DNA from: Saccharopolyspora sp. SCSIO 74807 | Lineage (GTDB): Bacteria > Actinomycetota > Actinomycetes > Mycobacteriales > Pseudonocardiaceae | NCBI RefSeq assembly: GCF_037023755.1 | Contig: NZ_CP146100.1 | Location: 3,875,501 to 3,939,500 of the forward strand | Reading direction: 5' to 3' | DNA length: 64,000 nucleotides | Shown here: positions 8,524 to 17,716 of the stretch, piece by piece | How the letters are laid out: every line of letters starts with the position of its first letter | Numbering within the stretch: the stretch's first letter is position 1 | Position numbers and translations under genes: made by a program | Notes under the pieces: generated by a model | What the model saw: the letters and a program-made list of their open reading frames with translations, nothing else | Told to the model about the DNA's origin: nothing | Database searches by the model: none

Positions 8524-10404
8524 CTACTGCTTGTTCGCGCCCACCAGGTCCGCGGGCTCCTGGGCCTGTTCCTGGGCCATGGACTTGCGGACCGCGTTGA
8601 TCTGGCGGCGGCCCCAGCTTTCCGACAGGCCGTAGCGCTTGCCGAGCTCGGCGGGCTTGACGGGCTGGTCGGCCGCCAGGGACGTGCGATAGTCGCTGCG
8701 GGCGGCGGAGCGCTTGTCCCGGTCGCTCATCGGGCCGTCCGGGACCGGGGGCAGTTGCAGCGTCTTCTCCGCGTCGGAGGTGTCGGCGGCGTTCGCGCCG
8801 GTTGATGCCGTGCTCGCAGCGGTCTTGTCTGTGTCCGCGGGCGCCGCGTCCCCGGTGGTCTTGCCGGAGCCTGCGCGGGAGTTGGACGCCGCGGAGCCCT
8901 TGCCCGGCCGATCCGCCGACTTCGGGCCGTTGCCCGGCTTTTCGCCGGAGCCGCCGGTCGTGCTGGGCAGCTCCATGGTCACCGTGGCGGCTTCTGCGTC
9001 CGAAGTGGACGGTTCCGCTCCGGTGCCGTTCGCCTCGCCGGTGCTGTTCGCGGTGGCCTTGCCGGAGGCGGGAGCCGTCGAGCTGGTCGTTTCGGGATCG
9101 GCCGAGGCGGTGCCTGCCGCCCCGGAACTCGTGGTGCCGGATTCGGCCGATCCGTCGCCGGGTGTCCCGGAGCCGGGAGCCTCGGAACCGGTCTCGTCCG
9201 CGCCGGCCGCAGCGGCAGCCGCGACCGCGCGCGCGGCGTGCGGCTCGGTTTCCGCGGTCGGAACGTCCTTCGTGCCCGCCGACGCTTCCGGTTCGCCTCC
9301 GGACTGCGCGGCCGGTCCTCGGCCGCTGCGCGCGGTCGCAGCGTCGTCGGCGGATCCGGACTCGCCGGAGTCGCTGTTCGCGCTGGTCGGCTCGTCCCGG
9401 CCGGGAGCCGGGTAGTCGGCCGAAACCGCGGACGTGCGCACCGAAGCGGCGCTGGTGGAGGCCGGGACGCGGGCGTGCACGGCATCGCCGCGACCACTGT
9501 CCACATCGGACTCATGGGGCAGCGTGCCGACGTCGTCCGGACGAGGTGCGCGTTGCCCGCCGGGCAGTTCCGCAGCGCCGCCGAACTCGTTCCCGGCCGG
9601 AGCGACCGTCCGGCGTTCTTCCTGCCGATCCGGCGAAATTCCCGCAACCGCGGCGGAATCGCCCGCGAACCGGTCGCCGCGCGCGGGCACCGCCGGTTCG
9701 CCGCCGGACCGCGGTCCCGCTGCGTGCGCCTCGGACGACGCCTGCAGCGCAGCGGCGCGGCGGGCCTCCGGCGGGGACAGCGTGCCGAGGCCCGCGATCT
9801 CCTCGACGGGGATGTCGATGACCTGGTTGCGGAACGCTTCGCTGGTGCTCTTGCGGTCGACCATCCAGCGCAGCACCAGCAGCCCCGGCCGCAGCCGGAA
9901 ACCGCGCATCCCGTGCTTGGCCTCGTAGTCGGCGCGCAGTTCCAGCAGCACCACGTCGAAGACCGCGACCGCAGCGATCGGCAGCCCGGCCGCGACGATC
10001 TGCGCCTCCTGGCTCGGCTGGTGGATCCAGTTGATCCACGAGCTGACCCCGGTGAACGCCCACATCAGGATCCGGCCGCGCACCGCGGAACGACCGTTGA
10101 TGGACGAGCGGTAGGTCATCAGCGTGCAGGCGAACGCGGCGCCGTCGAACGTCGCGGGCACCAGCCAGGCCGTGACGTTGGTGAACCCGGCCATCGACTG
10201 CATCCCGTACTCGTGCAGGCCGACGAAGCTCGCGCCCCAGCCCATCACGGCGGCCATCGCGACGAAGAACAGCGCCGCGATCGACAGCGACCGGCTGCCC
10301 CGGTCCACCGCCGCGTCGCCGGGGGCGGACGGCGCATGGCCCGCCGGGAAGGCGTCGTTGGCCGAAGTGGCGATCGGGCGCGCGCTGCTTCCGGCGTCGT
10401 GCAC
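8524..10404 (-). CDS. DUF2637 membrane protein with long disordered linker and C-terminal helix-turn-helix-like segment
   Basis: The 626-residue protein begins with an acidic leader, then about four hydrophobic segments between residues 35 and 150 (for example SLSIAALFFVAMAAVMGWGA and IVAAGLPIAAVAVFDVVLL). This is the DUF2637 layout found in actinomycete SpdB/SpdA-like proteins. A roughly 350-residue Ala/Gly/Ser/Thr/Glu-rich linker of low complexity follows. The last 60 residues (LGKRYGLSESWGRRQINAVR) look like a DNA-binding helix-turn-helix. Chromosomal DUF2637 proteins have no proven role; plasmid relatives are linked to conjugal spread. The GTG at 10404 has ggagga 6 bases upstream. It stands alone, bounded by an inverted repeat upstream and hairpins downstream. 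Confidence 0.75.
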   Translation of the reverse strand: MHDAGSSARPIATSANDAFPAGHAPSAPGDAAVDRGSRSLSIAALFFVAMAAVMGWGASFVGLHEYGMQSMAGFTNVTAWLVPATFDGAAFACTLMTYRSSINGRSAVRGRILMWAFTGVSSWINWIHQPSQEAQIVAAGLPIAAVAVFDVVLLELRADYEAKHGMRGFRLRPGLLVLRWMVDRKSTSEAFRNQVIDIPVEEIAGLGTLSPPEARRAAALQASSEAHAAGPRSGGEPAVPARGDRFAGDSAAVAGISPDRQEERRTVAPAGNEFGGAAELPGGQRAPRPDDVGTLPHESDVDSGRGDAVHARVPASTSAASVRTSAVSADYPAPGRDEPTSANSDSGESGSADDAATARSGRGPAAQSGGEPEASAGTKDVPTAETEPHAARAVAAAAAAGADETGSEAPGSGTPGDGSAESGTTSSGAAGTASADPETTSSTAPASGKATANSTGEANGTGAEPSTSDAEAATVTMELPSTTGGSGEKPGNGPKSADRPGKGSAASNSRAGSGKTTGDAAPADTDKTAASTASTGANAADTSDAEKTLQLPPVPDGPMSDRDKRSAARSDYRTSLAADQPVKPAELGKRYGLSESWGRRQINAVRKSMAQEQAQEPADLVGANKQ

Positions 10405-10465
10405 GGGGGTCCTCCAGGTTCGTGCGGGCGGGCACGCTCGGCAGTGCCGGATAGTAACTTGGCGA

Positions 10466-10481
10466 TCACCTGGTCAGGTGA
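10466..10481. promoter_or_regulatory. Inverted repeat upstream of the DUF2637 gene (operator candidate)
   Basis: TCACCTG-GT-CAGGTGA is perfectly symmetric and lies about 60 bases upstream of the DUF2637 start, within the 266-base gap to the proX-like gene. Nothing else in that gap looks functional. Confidence 0.4.
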
Positions 10482-10670
10482 CCGCCCGTCGATCTCGGCT
10501 CTCGGGCGGTCGCTGGTAGTGGCGGCGCCTGCCGCCGCGCCGCGCGTCCGCTGCCCGTGCACCAGTGACCGCGGGACGTCGGCGAGCACCGCACGGACGG
10601 CTTCGGCGGAGGCGACCCCGTTCGCTCCGGCGCCCGCGTCCCGGACTCCACGAACCTGCGCGAACCGCGG

Positions 10671-11573
10671 TCAGCGCGTCGGCGCGAACGTCGCGATGAC
10701 CTGCGGATTGGCGTCCGCCCAGCGTTGCGCGGCGGCTTCCTCCTGGCCCTTCGGCGCACTGTTGATCTCGTTCTCCAGCGAGGCGAGCTGCTGGTCGTTC
10801 AACCGGAACTTGTGCACCATCCCGGTCACGTCCGGGAAGTCGGCGCTGAAGCCCTTCCGCCCGGCGGCGTGGATCTGCTCCGCAGCGCCCATCGCGCCGC
10901 GCGGGTCCGCCAAGTCCTTGATCGGGTACTTCGCGTACGCCCAGTGCGGGTGCCACAGCGTGACGACGATCGGCTGGCGCTCGTTGATCGCGCGCTCCAA
11001 GGAGGCCAACATCGCGGTCGTCGACGAGGTCTGCAGCGTGTACTCGCCTGCGAGGCCGTACTGCGGGATCATCTGGTCCCGCGTCACCCGGCTCAGCCCT
11101 GCGCCCGGATCGATGCCGGTGATCGTGCCGTGGAACTCGGCGCCCCGGCCGCGCAGGTCCTGCAACGAGTTCACGTCGGTCAGGTACTTCGGCACCGCGA
11201 TGTTCAGCGTCGCCTGGTCGTACCAGACCCCGAGGTCCTCGAGCTGACCGCGGTACTGGTTCCAGTAGTCGGCGTGCGTCTGCGGCAGCCAGGCGTCCAT
11301 GAACAGGTCGATGTTGCCGCGCGCCAGGCCCGCGTAAGTAGGCCCGGCCTCCAGCTCGGTCAGCTGCACCTGGTAGCCCTGCCGCTGCAGCAGCACCTTG
11401 TAGAGGTTGCTGACCGCGATCGCCTCGTCCCAGGCGATGTAGCCGATGTTGATCCGCTTCGCCTGCTGCCCGGTGCCCGCTTCCCGGCCCCCGCACCCGG
11501 CAGCGACCAGCACCAACGCGGCGAGCATCGCCAAACATGCCACCAGCCGACGGGTCCAACGCTTCTTCGGCAT
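10671..11573 (-). CDS. proX: Glycine betaine/proline-type ABC transporter substrate-binding lipoprotein
   Basis: The 300-residue protein has a lipoprotein signal peptide (basic MPKKRWTRR, hydrophobic core, lipobox LVAAGC with Cys27). The mature domain fits the OpuAC/ProX family: INIGYIAWDEAIAVSNLYK, DLFMDAWLPQTHADYW and VVTLWHPHWAYAKYP, rich in the Trp residues that form the cation cage for quaternary amines. It should capture betaine, proline or a similar compatible solute outside the membrane. It is the last gene of the leftward ATPase-permease-binding protein operon, 17 bases after the permease. The start has ggaagggcgggaag upstream. The exact substrate is not determined. Confidence 0.9.
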   Translation of the reverse strand: MPKKRWTRRLVACLAMLAALVLVAAGCGGREAGTGQQAKRINIGYIAWDEAIAVSNLYKVLLQRQGYQVQLTELEAGPTYAGLARGNIDLFMDAWLPQTHADYWNQYRGQLEDLGVWYDQATLNIAVPKYLTDVNSLQDLRGRGAEFHGTITGIDPGAGLSRVTRDQMIPQYGLAGEYTLQTSSTTAMLASLERAINERQPIVVTLWHPHWAYAKYPIKDLADPRGAMGAAEQIHAAGRKGFSADFPDVTGMVHKFRLNDQQLASLENEINSAPKGQEEAAAQRWADANPQVIATFAPTR

Positions 11574-11590
11574 GGCACTTCCCGCCCTTC

Positions 11591-12460
11591 CTAGGCGACC
11601 GGCGCGGTCTCCTCGGCCGCGCGCGAGACGGGGGAGCGGTCGGCCAGCACGGCGGTGATCCGGTCCAGGTAGACCGCCAGCACCACCACCGCGACCCCGG
11701 CTTCGAAACCCGCCCCCAACTGCACCCGGGTCACCGCGGTGTAGACCTCGGTGCCCAGTCCTTCCGCGCCGACCATGCCCGCGATGACCACCATCGACAG
11801 CGACAGCATGATCACCTGGTTGATGCCCGCCATGATCGACGGCATGGCCAGCGGCAACTGGATGCCGGTGAGGATCCGCCGCGGCGGCGCCCCGAACGCC
11901 TCCCCGGCTTCGACCACCTCGGCGTCGACCTGCCGGATGCCCAGCTCGGTCAGCCGCACTCCGGGCGGCAGCGCGAAGATCACCGTGGCCACCACGCCCG
12001 GCACCGCGCCGATGTTGAAGAAGAAGATGACCGGGATCAGGTACACGAACGCGGGCATCGTCTGCATCAGGTCCAGCACCGGCCGCACCACGTGGCTCAC
12101 CACCCGCTCGCGCGCGGCGAGGATGCCCACCGGGATCGCCACCACGATCGCGATCACGGCGGCCACCAGGACCAGTGCCAGCGTTTGCATCGCGGGCTGG
12201 AACTCGCGCATCCCGGCCACCAGCCCGAATCCGATGATGGTGAACAGCGCGAACCGCCAGCCGCGCAGCCACCAGGCCAGCGCCGTGAGCACCAGCACCA
12301 GCAGCCACTGCGGTGGCCACAGCAGCGCCGCGGTCAAGCCGTCCACCGCGGAACGCACCACCAGGTCGATGAAGTCGAAGACCGGCCCGATCGTGTCGTT
12401 CAACCAGTTCACGACGGCTTGGAACCAGTCGCCGAGCGGGATGCGGGGCACTTCAGGCAT
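11591..12460 (-). CDS. proW: Glycine betaine/proline-type ABC transporter permease
   Basis: The 289-residue integral membrane protein of the ProW/OpuAB family has about six or seven hydrophobic segments and the binding-protein-dependent transport signature around EAGEAFGAPPRRILTGIQLPLAMP, which contacts the ATPase. The ATG at 12460 has AGGAGG 7 bases upstream and overlaps the end of the ATPase gene by 8 bases, so translation is coupled. A start 27 bases further upstream in frame is possible but lacks such a site. The first 60 residues form an extra N-terminal region (LGDWFQAVVNWLNDTIGPVF) typical of this family. Confidence 0.92.
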   Translation of the reverse strand: MPEVPRIPLGDWFQAVVNWLNDTIGPVFDFIDLVVRSAVDGLTAALLWPPQWLLVLVLTALAWWLRGWRFALFTIIGFGLVAGMREFQPAMQTLALVLVAAVIAIVVAIPVGILAARERVVSHVVRPVLDLMQTMPAFVYLIPVIFFFNIGAVPGVVATVIFALPPGVRLTELGIRQVDAEVVEAGEAFGAPPRRILTGIQLPLAMPSIMAGINQVIMLSLSMVVIAGMVGAEGLGTEVYTAVTRVQLGAGFEAGVAVVVLAVYLDRITAVLADRSPVSRAAEETAPVA

Positions 12461-13640
12461 CCGGGGCCTCCTGAGATCGCTGATCACCCAGCGCCCGCAG
12501 CAGCACCGCCGGGGTCAGCGCGCCGAGCAGCCGCCCTTCGCCGTCCACGACCGGCAGCACGGCTTCCGCGGTCGCGCGTCCGAGGACTTCGCGCAGCGGC
12601 CGGTCCCCGGTGATCGGCTCGGCCGTCGGGGACACGACGTCGCGGATCTCCGCGAGCCCGCCCCGCGCGGCCCGTCCGGCGGCGGCCGCGTCCACGCTGC
12701 CCAGCAGCTTGCGCTCGCCGTCGGTGATCAGCAGCCGCTCGGCGCCTTGCAGCGCCGCCAGCGCGTGCTGCGGCGTGCGGTCGGCGGACACGGCCAACTC
12801 CGGATCGGCCACCTGCGCGGCGGTGAGCACCCGGCTGCGGTCGACGTCCCGGACGAACCGGGCCACGTAGTCGTCGGCGGGACCGCGCAGGATCTCCGAT
12901 GCGGTTCCGAGCTGCACGATGCGACCGGCCCGCATCACCGCGATCCGGTCGCCCAGCCGCATCGCCTCGTTCAAGTCGTGCGTGATGAACACGATCGTTT
13001 TGGCGAGGCGTTGCTGCAATTGCGCGAGCTGGTCCTGCATGTCCCGTTTGATCAGCGGGTCCAGCGCGCTGAACGCCTCGTCCATCAGCAGCACGTCGGT
13101 GCCCGCGGCCAGCGCGCGAGCCAGGCCGACGCGCTGCCGCATCCCGCCGGAGAGCTGCTGCGGGAACCGCTGCTCCCAGCCGGTGAGTCCGACCATCTCC
13201 AACGCCTCCCCGGCCGCGCGCCGCGCCTGCCCGGCGGGATCGCCCTGGATGCGCGGGCCGTATTCGACGTTGTCCAGCACGGTGCGGTGCGGCAGCAGCG
13301 CGAAGTGCTGGAACACCATGCTCATCGTGCGCCGCCGCAGGTCGCGCAGTGCGTTGCCGGACAGCGCGGTGACGTCTTCCTCGTCGGCGTACACGTGGCC
13401 TTCGGTCGGTCGCAGCAGGCCGTTGAGCATCCGGATCAGCGTGGACTTGCCGGAGCCCGACAGCCCCATCACCACGAAGATCTCGCCGGTGGCCACGGTG
13501 AACGAGGCGTCCAGCACCGCTGCGGTGGCGCCCTCGGCGCGCAGCCGCGCGGTGTCCGCGCCGTCACGCAGCCGCCGCAGCGCTTCGGCGGGATGCGGAC
13601 CGAAGACCTTGCAGAGCTCGTCCACCCGTACCGATGTCAA
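12453..13640 (-). CDS. proV: Glycine betaine/proline-type ABC transporter ATP-binding protein
   Basis: The 395-residue protein has Walker A GLSGSGKSTLIRML, Q-loop VFQHFALLPHRTV, signature LSGGMRQRVGLARAL, Walker B VLLMDEAFSALDP and switch His in ITHDLNEAM. The C-terminal 120 residues form a CBS-like pair (RLLITDGERKLLG, VLPVVDGEGRLLGALTP), which in OpuAA/ProV senses ionic strength. Length matches ProV. I chose the TTG start at 13640 because GGGAGG lies 7 bases upstream and homologues begin near VRVDELCKVFG; longer frames lose similarity. It is the first gene of the three-gene importer operon. Confidence 0.92.
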   Translation of the reverse strand: MTSVRVDELCKVFGPHPAEALRRLRDGADTARLRAEGATAAVLDASFTVATGEIFVVMGLSGSGKSTLIRMLNGLLRPTEGHVYADEEDVTALSGNALRDLRRRTMSMVFQHFALLPHRTVLDNVEYGPRIQGDPAGQARRAAGEALEMVGLTGWEQRFPQQLSGGMRQRVGLARALAAGTDVLLMDEAFSALDPLIKRDMQDQLAQLQQRLAKTIVFITHDLNEAMRLGDRIAVMRAGRIVQLGTASEILRGPADDYVARFVRDVDRSRVLTAAQVADPELAVSADRTPQHALAALQGAERLLITDGERKLLGSVDAAAAGRAARGGLAEIRDVVSPTAEPITGDRPLREVLGRATAEAVLPVVDGEGRLLGALTPAVLLRALGDQRSQEAPDA

Positions 13641-14061
13641 ATCCCGCCTCCCGCGAACCGTCCCGCCTCCGGCGAGCCGGAATGGGTCGCACGGCACCGG
13701 GTCGCGCGATGAGGAACGACATTCCCCGTGCGAATGAGGATACGACCCGGAACCCGGGAAAGAACCCGGATCGAAAGTCCCCTCGACCGCGGCCGAGAAC
13801 GGATCCAGCGGGCTGCGACCTGCGCGGACCGCGAGCTGTGCGGCGAAGACCGGCAAGCGCGGCGAAGCTCGCGCCGCGGCGATCGCGGAAGGTGCGCAAC
13901 GGCGGGCCGGGACCGACCCCACGGGTGCCTGCGAAGCGGTCCGAATCGGGTCCGGCGGTGCTGCTGCGGAGCGAGAGGCACCCGCCCGGGCGCGCCGGAG
14001 TGGTTCTCACCATGTGTAACGGGGGCGCGTCCGCCGACCGGCGACGTTTAAGGTCGGGTAC
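13641..14061. other. Intergenic region, 421 bases, divergent promoters of proVWX-type operon and mshC
   Basis: No coding frame is evident. The left part should carry the importer promoter and the right end carries the mshC -10 hexamer. A short direct repeat, atgagga, occurs at about 13709 and 13735. Nothing more specific was seen. Confidence 0.4.
14049..14054 (+). promoter_or_regulatory. -10-like hexamer of mshC
   Basis: TAAGGT ends 7 bases before the mshC ATG at 14062 and there is no Shine-Dalgarno, so a leaderless mRNA is predicted. Confidence 0.5.
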
Positions 14062-15300
14062 ATGCAACCCTGGTCGTCGGTATCCGTGCCCCAGGTGCAG
14101 GGCACCCCCCGTCCGCTCCGGCTGCACGACACCGCCACCGGCGAGGTCCGGCCCGTCGCGCCCGGCCCGCTGGCGCGGATGTACGTCTGCGGCATCACCC
14201 CTTACGACGCAACGCACCTCGGGCACGCCGCCACCTACCTGGCGTTCGACCTGGTGCACCGGATCTGGCTGGACAACGGCCACGACGTGCACTACGTGCA
14301 GAACGTCACCGACATCGACGACCCGCTGCTGGAGCGCGCGGAGCGGGACAACGACGACTGGATGGTCCTCGGGATGCGCGAGACCGCGCTGTTCCGCGAG
14401 GACATGGAGGCGCTGCGGGTGCTGCCGCCGCAGGACTTCATCGGCGCCGTGGAGGCCATGCCGGAGATCATCGAGGCGGTCGGCAAACTGCTGTCCTCCG
14501 GCGCGGCATACCGGGCCGACGACGCCGAGTACCCGGACATCTACTACCGCCACGACGCCACCGGCCGCTTCGGCTACGAGTCGAACTACAGCGCCGCGGA
14601 CATGGACCGCTTCTTCGCCGAGCGCGGCGGCGATCCGGAACGGCCGGGCAAGGAGCACCCGCTCGACGCACTGCTGTGGCGGGCCGCGCGCCCGGGTGAA
14701 CCGTCTTGGGACTCCGAGCTCGGGCCGGGCAGGCCGGGCTGGCACCTGGAGTGCTCGGTGATCGCGCTGAACCGGCTGCGGATGGGCTTCGACGTCCAGG
14801 GCGGCGGTTCCGACCTGGCGTTCCCGCACCACGAGTACAGCGCAGCGCACGCCGAGGCGCTGACCGGGCAGCACCCGTTCGCCCGGCACTACTGCCACGC
14901 CGGAATGGTCGGCCTGGACGGCGAGAAGATGTCCAAGTCCAAGGGCAATCTGGTGTTCGTGTCCCGGCTGCGCGGTGACCGGGTGGACCCGATGGCGGTG
15001 CGGCTGGCGCTGCTGGACGGGCACTACCGCGCGGACCGCTCGTGGACGGCGGACGCGTTGACCGCGGGCTCCGCCCGGCTCGCGCGGTGGGGCTCGGCGG
15101 TTGCGCTGCCGGCCGGGCCGTCCGCGGACGAGGCGATCGCGGGTCTGCGGGACCGGCTCTCCGACGACCTGGACACCGAGCGGGCGCTGCTGGCGGTGGA
15201 CGCCTGGGTGGACGCGGCGCTGTCCGGCGGTGGTTCGGACGAGTCGGCGCCGGGTGCGGTGCGGGATGCGGTGGACGCGTTGCTCGGGGTCCGGTTGTAG
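14062..15300 (+). CDS. mshC: Cysteine:1D-myo-inositol 2-amino-2-deoxy-alpha-D-glucopyranoside ligase
   Basis: MshC joins cysteine to GlcN-Ins in mycothiol synthesis using ATP. The 412-residue protein has the cysteinyl-tRNA synthetase-like core: [20 protein letters not shown] (HIGH-type motif and zinc Cys), [24 protein letters not shown] and the KMSKS loop [13 protein letters not shown]. It lacks the C-terminal anticodon-binding region of true CysRS, and length and wording match MshC. It is monocistronic, with a leaderless-type promoter and a T-tract terminator directly downstream. Its presence marks the organism as a mycothiol-making actinobacterium. Confidence 0.96.
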   Translation: MQPWSSVSVPQVQGTPRPLRLHDTATGEVRPVAPGPLARMYVCGITPYDATHLGHAATYLAFDLVHRIWLDNGHDVHYVQNVTDIDDPLLERAERDNDDWMVLGMRETALFREDMEALRVLPPQDFIGAVEAMPEIIEAVGKLLSSGAAYRADDAEYPDIYYRHDATGRFGYESNYSAADMDRFFAERGGDPERPGKEHPLDALLWRAARPGEPSWDSELGPGRPGWHLECSVIALNRLRMGFDVQGGGSDLAFPHHEYSAAHAEALTGQHPFARHYCHAGMVGLDGEKMSKSKGNLVFVSRLRGDRVDPMAVRLALLDGHYRADRSWTADALTAGSARLARWGSAVALPAGPSADEAIAGLRDRLSDDLDTERALLAVDAWVDAALSGGGSDESAPGAVRDAVDALLGVRL

Positions 15301-15853
15301 TTTCGCGCGCCCGATTGCGGGCGAAATTGTTTTCGCGGAAGGTGTCGCGGCAATCGTTCGGTCGATCGCCGCGGCACCTTTTCCTTTTCCGCGCGGTTCG
15401 TGCGCCGAAGGTTGCCTCCGCAATCGGCGGAGGTCGGACCGGTGCGACCTGGCCGAAAATCCCGCCGGGCGCATTTCGGCATCGCGGCGCAGGTCGGGCC
15501 GAGCACTTGGCGTGATTGATGCCATGCCGCCAGTGGAGTAGTCGCGGCGATCCGGTTACGCGCAATTGGACGAGTTGATTCCTGCTGAGCGGGCTTCATT
15601 GCAGGTCGAGAGTGTTCGCGATGCGGCGGGCGTCATTCGGATGGCGGAATAATCTGAATATTCTCGATCTTTGGCGGAGGCGCGAACGTCCGATTTGGTG
15701 ACCCTGCGCGTACGTTGCGCTTTTCCTCGCTCGCCGAAAACCGACTGAACCGCCGGTAGCCGCGTGACTTTCCGAATTCGCTCTGGTTGGATCCCGGTCC
15801 ATGACTCGGCACGAACCACGAATTGGCGATCGCATCGCGGGTCGTGAGGTGCA
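15301..15853. other. Intergenic region, 553 bases, between mshC and the conservon
   Basis: Besides the mshC terminator it holds a small hairpin (cctccgc/gcggagg, 15415-15433) and, from about 15590, an unusually AT-rich tract (ggaataatctgaatattctc near 15640) likely to contain the conservon promoter. No frame longer than about 26 codons with a plausible start looks coding. Confidence 0.45.
15341..15390 (+). terminator. Rho-independent terminator of mshC
   Basis: An imperfect 16-base-pair stem (15341-15356 with 15363-15378) closes a 6-base loop and is followed by ttttccttttcc. It lies 40 bases after the mshC stop. Confidence 0.85.
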
Positions 15854-17260
15854 ATGGTGACGCGGGTCCGCGACGTGCTGGAACGCTCCCGGAAATCGCT
15901 GCTCGACGGCACCGCCCGGCAACGCATCGAAGGCTCCACCCGGCACCTGCTGGAACGGTCCCGCGCGACGGTGGCCCAGTTCGTCGGCCAGCCCGCGACC
16001 CGCGAGACCGGCCCGCAGGAGATCCTCGCCGGGGTGTGCTCCAGCGTGGCGCTGCGCGACCTCAACCTCGTCGACTCGCTGCTCGAGCAGCTGGAGAAGA
16101 TGGAGGCCGAGGAGGACGACCCGGACGCGCTGGCGCGGCTCTACCGGCTGGACCACCTCGCCACCCGGCTGCGGCGCAACGGCGAGAACCTGCGCGTGCT
16201 CGCCGGGCGCGACGCCGGCGGCGGCAGCTCCGAACCGGCCTCGCTGGTCGACGTGATCCGCGCGGGCGTTTCCGCGGTGGAGCACTACGCCCGCGTCGAG
16301 CTGGGCACGGTCGCCTCGCTCGGTGTCGTCGGCTTCGCCGCCGACGACGTCAGCAGGCTGCTGGCCGAACTGCTGGACAACGCCACCTCGCACTCACCTC
16401 CGACCTCGCAGGTCACCGTCAGCGCGCACCTGACCGAACAGGGCAGCGTGCTGGTACGGGTGGAGGACGCGGGCATCGGGCTGCCCGCCGCGCGGCTGTC
16501 CGCGCTCAACGAGCGGCTGGCCAGCGCGCCGGTGCTGGACCGCAACGCGGTGCAGCACATGGGGCTGGCGGTGGTGCGGCGGATCTCCGCGCGGCACGGC
16601 GTCCGGGTGTGGCTTTCCCGGCGCGCGCCGCACGGCACGATCGCTTCGGCGCTGCTGCCCGCTGCGCTGGTGCAGGAGACCCCGGGCGCGAATCGCGCCG
16701 GCCCGAACCGGCCGCGCAAGGAGGCCAAACCGGCGCCCGCGCCCGCACGCGCGGCGAGACCCGGTGGGAACGGGACCGGGCGCTCGATACCCGGCGCCAC
16801 CGGCACGGTGATCGCCGAGGCCGTTCATCCGCAGCGGCCCGCCGATGACGACGCTTCGGCCGCGCCGACCACGCCGAACGGCCTGCCGCGCCGCGTTCCG
16901 CAGAGCCTGAAGGAATCGGCCCGGCCCGCGCAGCAGCCCACCGAGCACGACCCGCAGGAACAGCGCGCCGGTCACGAGCAGCTGCTGGCCGACCTCGGCG
17001 ACTTCGCCGACGGCGAACAGGCGGCCAAGCAGCGGCCCGGCAATCAACAGCAGCACAGCAATCAACAGCAGCACAGCAAGGAACAGCCGCACAGCAAGGA
17101 ACAGCAGCCCGGCCAGCAACAGCGGCACAGCCAGCAACAGCGGCCCGGCCACGAACAGTCCGGCGCGCAACGGCACGACCGGGATCAGCACACCCACGAA
17201 CAGCCGGACGCCCAAGACCGGCCGGGCTCCGGCCGCACGCCCGGAGGAAATCAGCAGTGA
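15854..17260 (+). CDS. Conservon CvnA-type histidine-kinase-like ATPase, lacking a sensor region
   Basis: The 468-residue protein has a phosphoacceptor-type helical region (LNLVDSLLEQLEKMEAEEDD, RLDHLATRLRRNGENLRVLAG, about residues 68-120). A HATPase_c domain follows, with N-box ELLDNATSHSPP (Asn near 176), G1 VEDAGIGLP and a G2-type VVRRISARHG. Classical CvnA proteins start with a long membrane-anchored sensor; here that region is absent and no transmembrane segment is predicted. The C-terminus is a long disordered tail that includes six 6-residue Gln-rich repeats. It heads the conservon and its stop overlaps the next start (GTGA). The start is supported only by a weak gagg; an upstream sensor could have been lost. 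Confidence 0.85.
   Translation: MVTRVRDVLERSRKSLLDGTARQRIEGSTRHLLERSRATVAQFVGQPATRETGPQEILAGVCSSVALRDLNLVDSLLEQLEKMEAEEDDPDALARLYRLDHLATRLRRNGENLRVLAGRDAGGGSSEPASLVDVIRAGVSAVEHYARVELGTVASLGVVGFAADDVSRLLAELLDNATSHSPPTSQVTVSAHLTEQGSVLVRVEDAGIGLPAARLSALNERLASAPVLDRNAVQHMGLAVVRRISARHGVRVWLSRRAPHGTIASALLPAALVQETPGANRAGPNRPRKEAKPAPAPARAARPGGNGTGRSIPGATGTVIAEAVHPQRPADDDASAAPTTPNGLPRRVPQSLKESARPAQQPTEHDPQEQRAGHEQLLADLGDFADGEQAAKQRPGNQQQHSNQQQHSKEQPHSKEQQPGQQQRHSQQQRPGHEQSGAQRHDRDQHTHEQPDAQDRPGSGRTPGGNQQ
17042..17149 (+). repeat. Six 18-base tandem repeats inside the CvnA-type gene
   Basis: Units of 18 bases start at 17042, 17060, 17078, 17096, 17114 and 17132. The first two are identical and the rest diverge slightly. 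They are in frame and encode hexapeptides such as NQQQHS, KEQPHS and QQQRHS. Multiples of three allow copy-number change without frameshift. Confidence 0.9.
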
Positions 17261-17694
17261 CGGCGGGAAACGACACCACAGGACGCGATTTCGGCTGGCT
17301 CGTCGACGACTTCGTCGACCGCGTGGCCGGAGCCACCCACGCGCTGATCCTCTCCGCGGACGGCTTGCCGCTGGCCGGGTCCTCGTCGATCTCCGGCGAC
17401 GAGGCCGAGCAGCTGGCCGCCATTTCCAGCGGCGTGCTCAGCCTTGCGCACAACAGCGCTGCGCTGTTCGACAAGGGGACCTGCGAGCAGATCATCATCC
17501 GGCTCAGCCAGGGCTACTTCCTGTTCATGGGCATCGGCTCGGGCGCCGGGCTGGCGGTGCTGACCGCGCACGACGCGCAGATGCGGGTGGTGGCCTACGA
17601 GATGACCCAGTTCGTCGAGAACACCGGGCACGCGCTGACCCCGGAGGTGCGCGCCGACCTGCGCCGCGTGGTCAGCGCGCGGCGGCCGGCGTGA
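17257..17694 (+). CDS. Roadblock/LC7-domain protein, conservon CvnB
   Basis: The 145-residue protein is a roadblock/LC7 fold protein: DFGWLVDDFVDRVAGATHALILSADG at the N-terminus and GYFLFMGIGSGAGLAVLTA in the middle. CvnB proteins act with the CvnD GTPase, as MglB acts on MglA, and are thought to sit at the membrane-proximal sensor complex. The GTG start overlaps the cvnA stop (GTGA) and has ggagga about 8 bases upstream. CvnC follows after 22 bases. Confidence 0.93.
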   Translation: MTAGNDTTGRDFGWLVDDFVDRVAGATHALILSADGLPLAGSSSISGDEAEQLAAISSGVLSLAHNSAALFDKGTCEQIIIRLSQGYFLFMGIGSGAGLAVLTAHDAQMRVVAYEMTQFVENTGHALTPEVRADLRRVVSARRPA

Positions 17695-17716
17695 CGCGGA
17701 TGCGGGAGGTAACGAG

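Noticed and set aside
8714-9415. Pro/Ser-rich plus-strand frame inside the DUF2637 gene
   Set aside because: It mirrors the low-complexity linker encoded on the other strand and has no start signals.
16980-17150. CRISPR array at the regular repeats in the CvnA-type gene
   Set aside because: Units are contiguous, in frame and have no spacers; this is a coding minisatellite.
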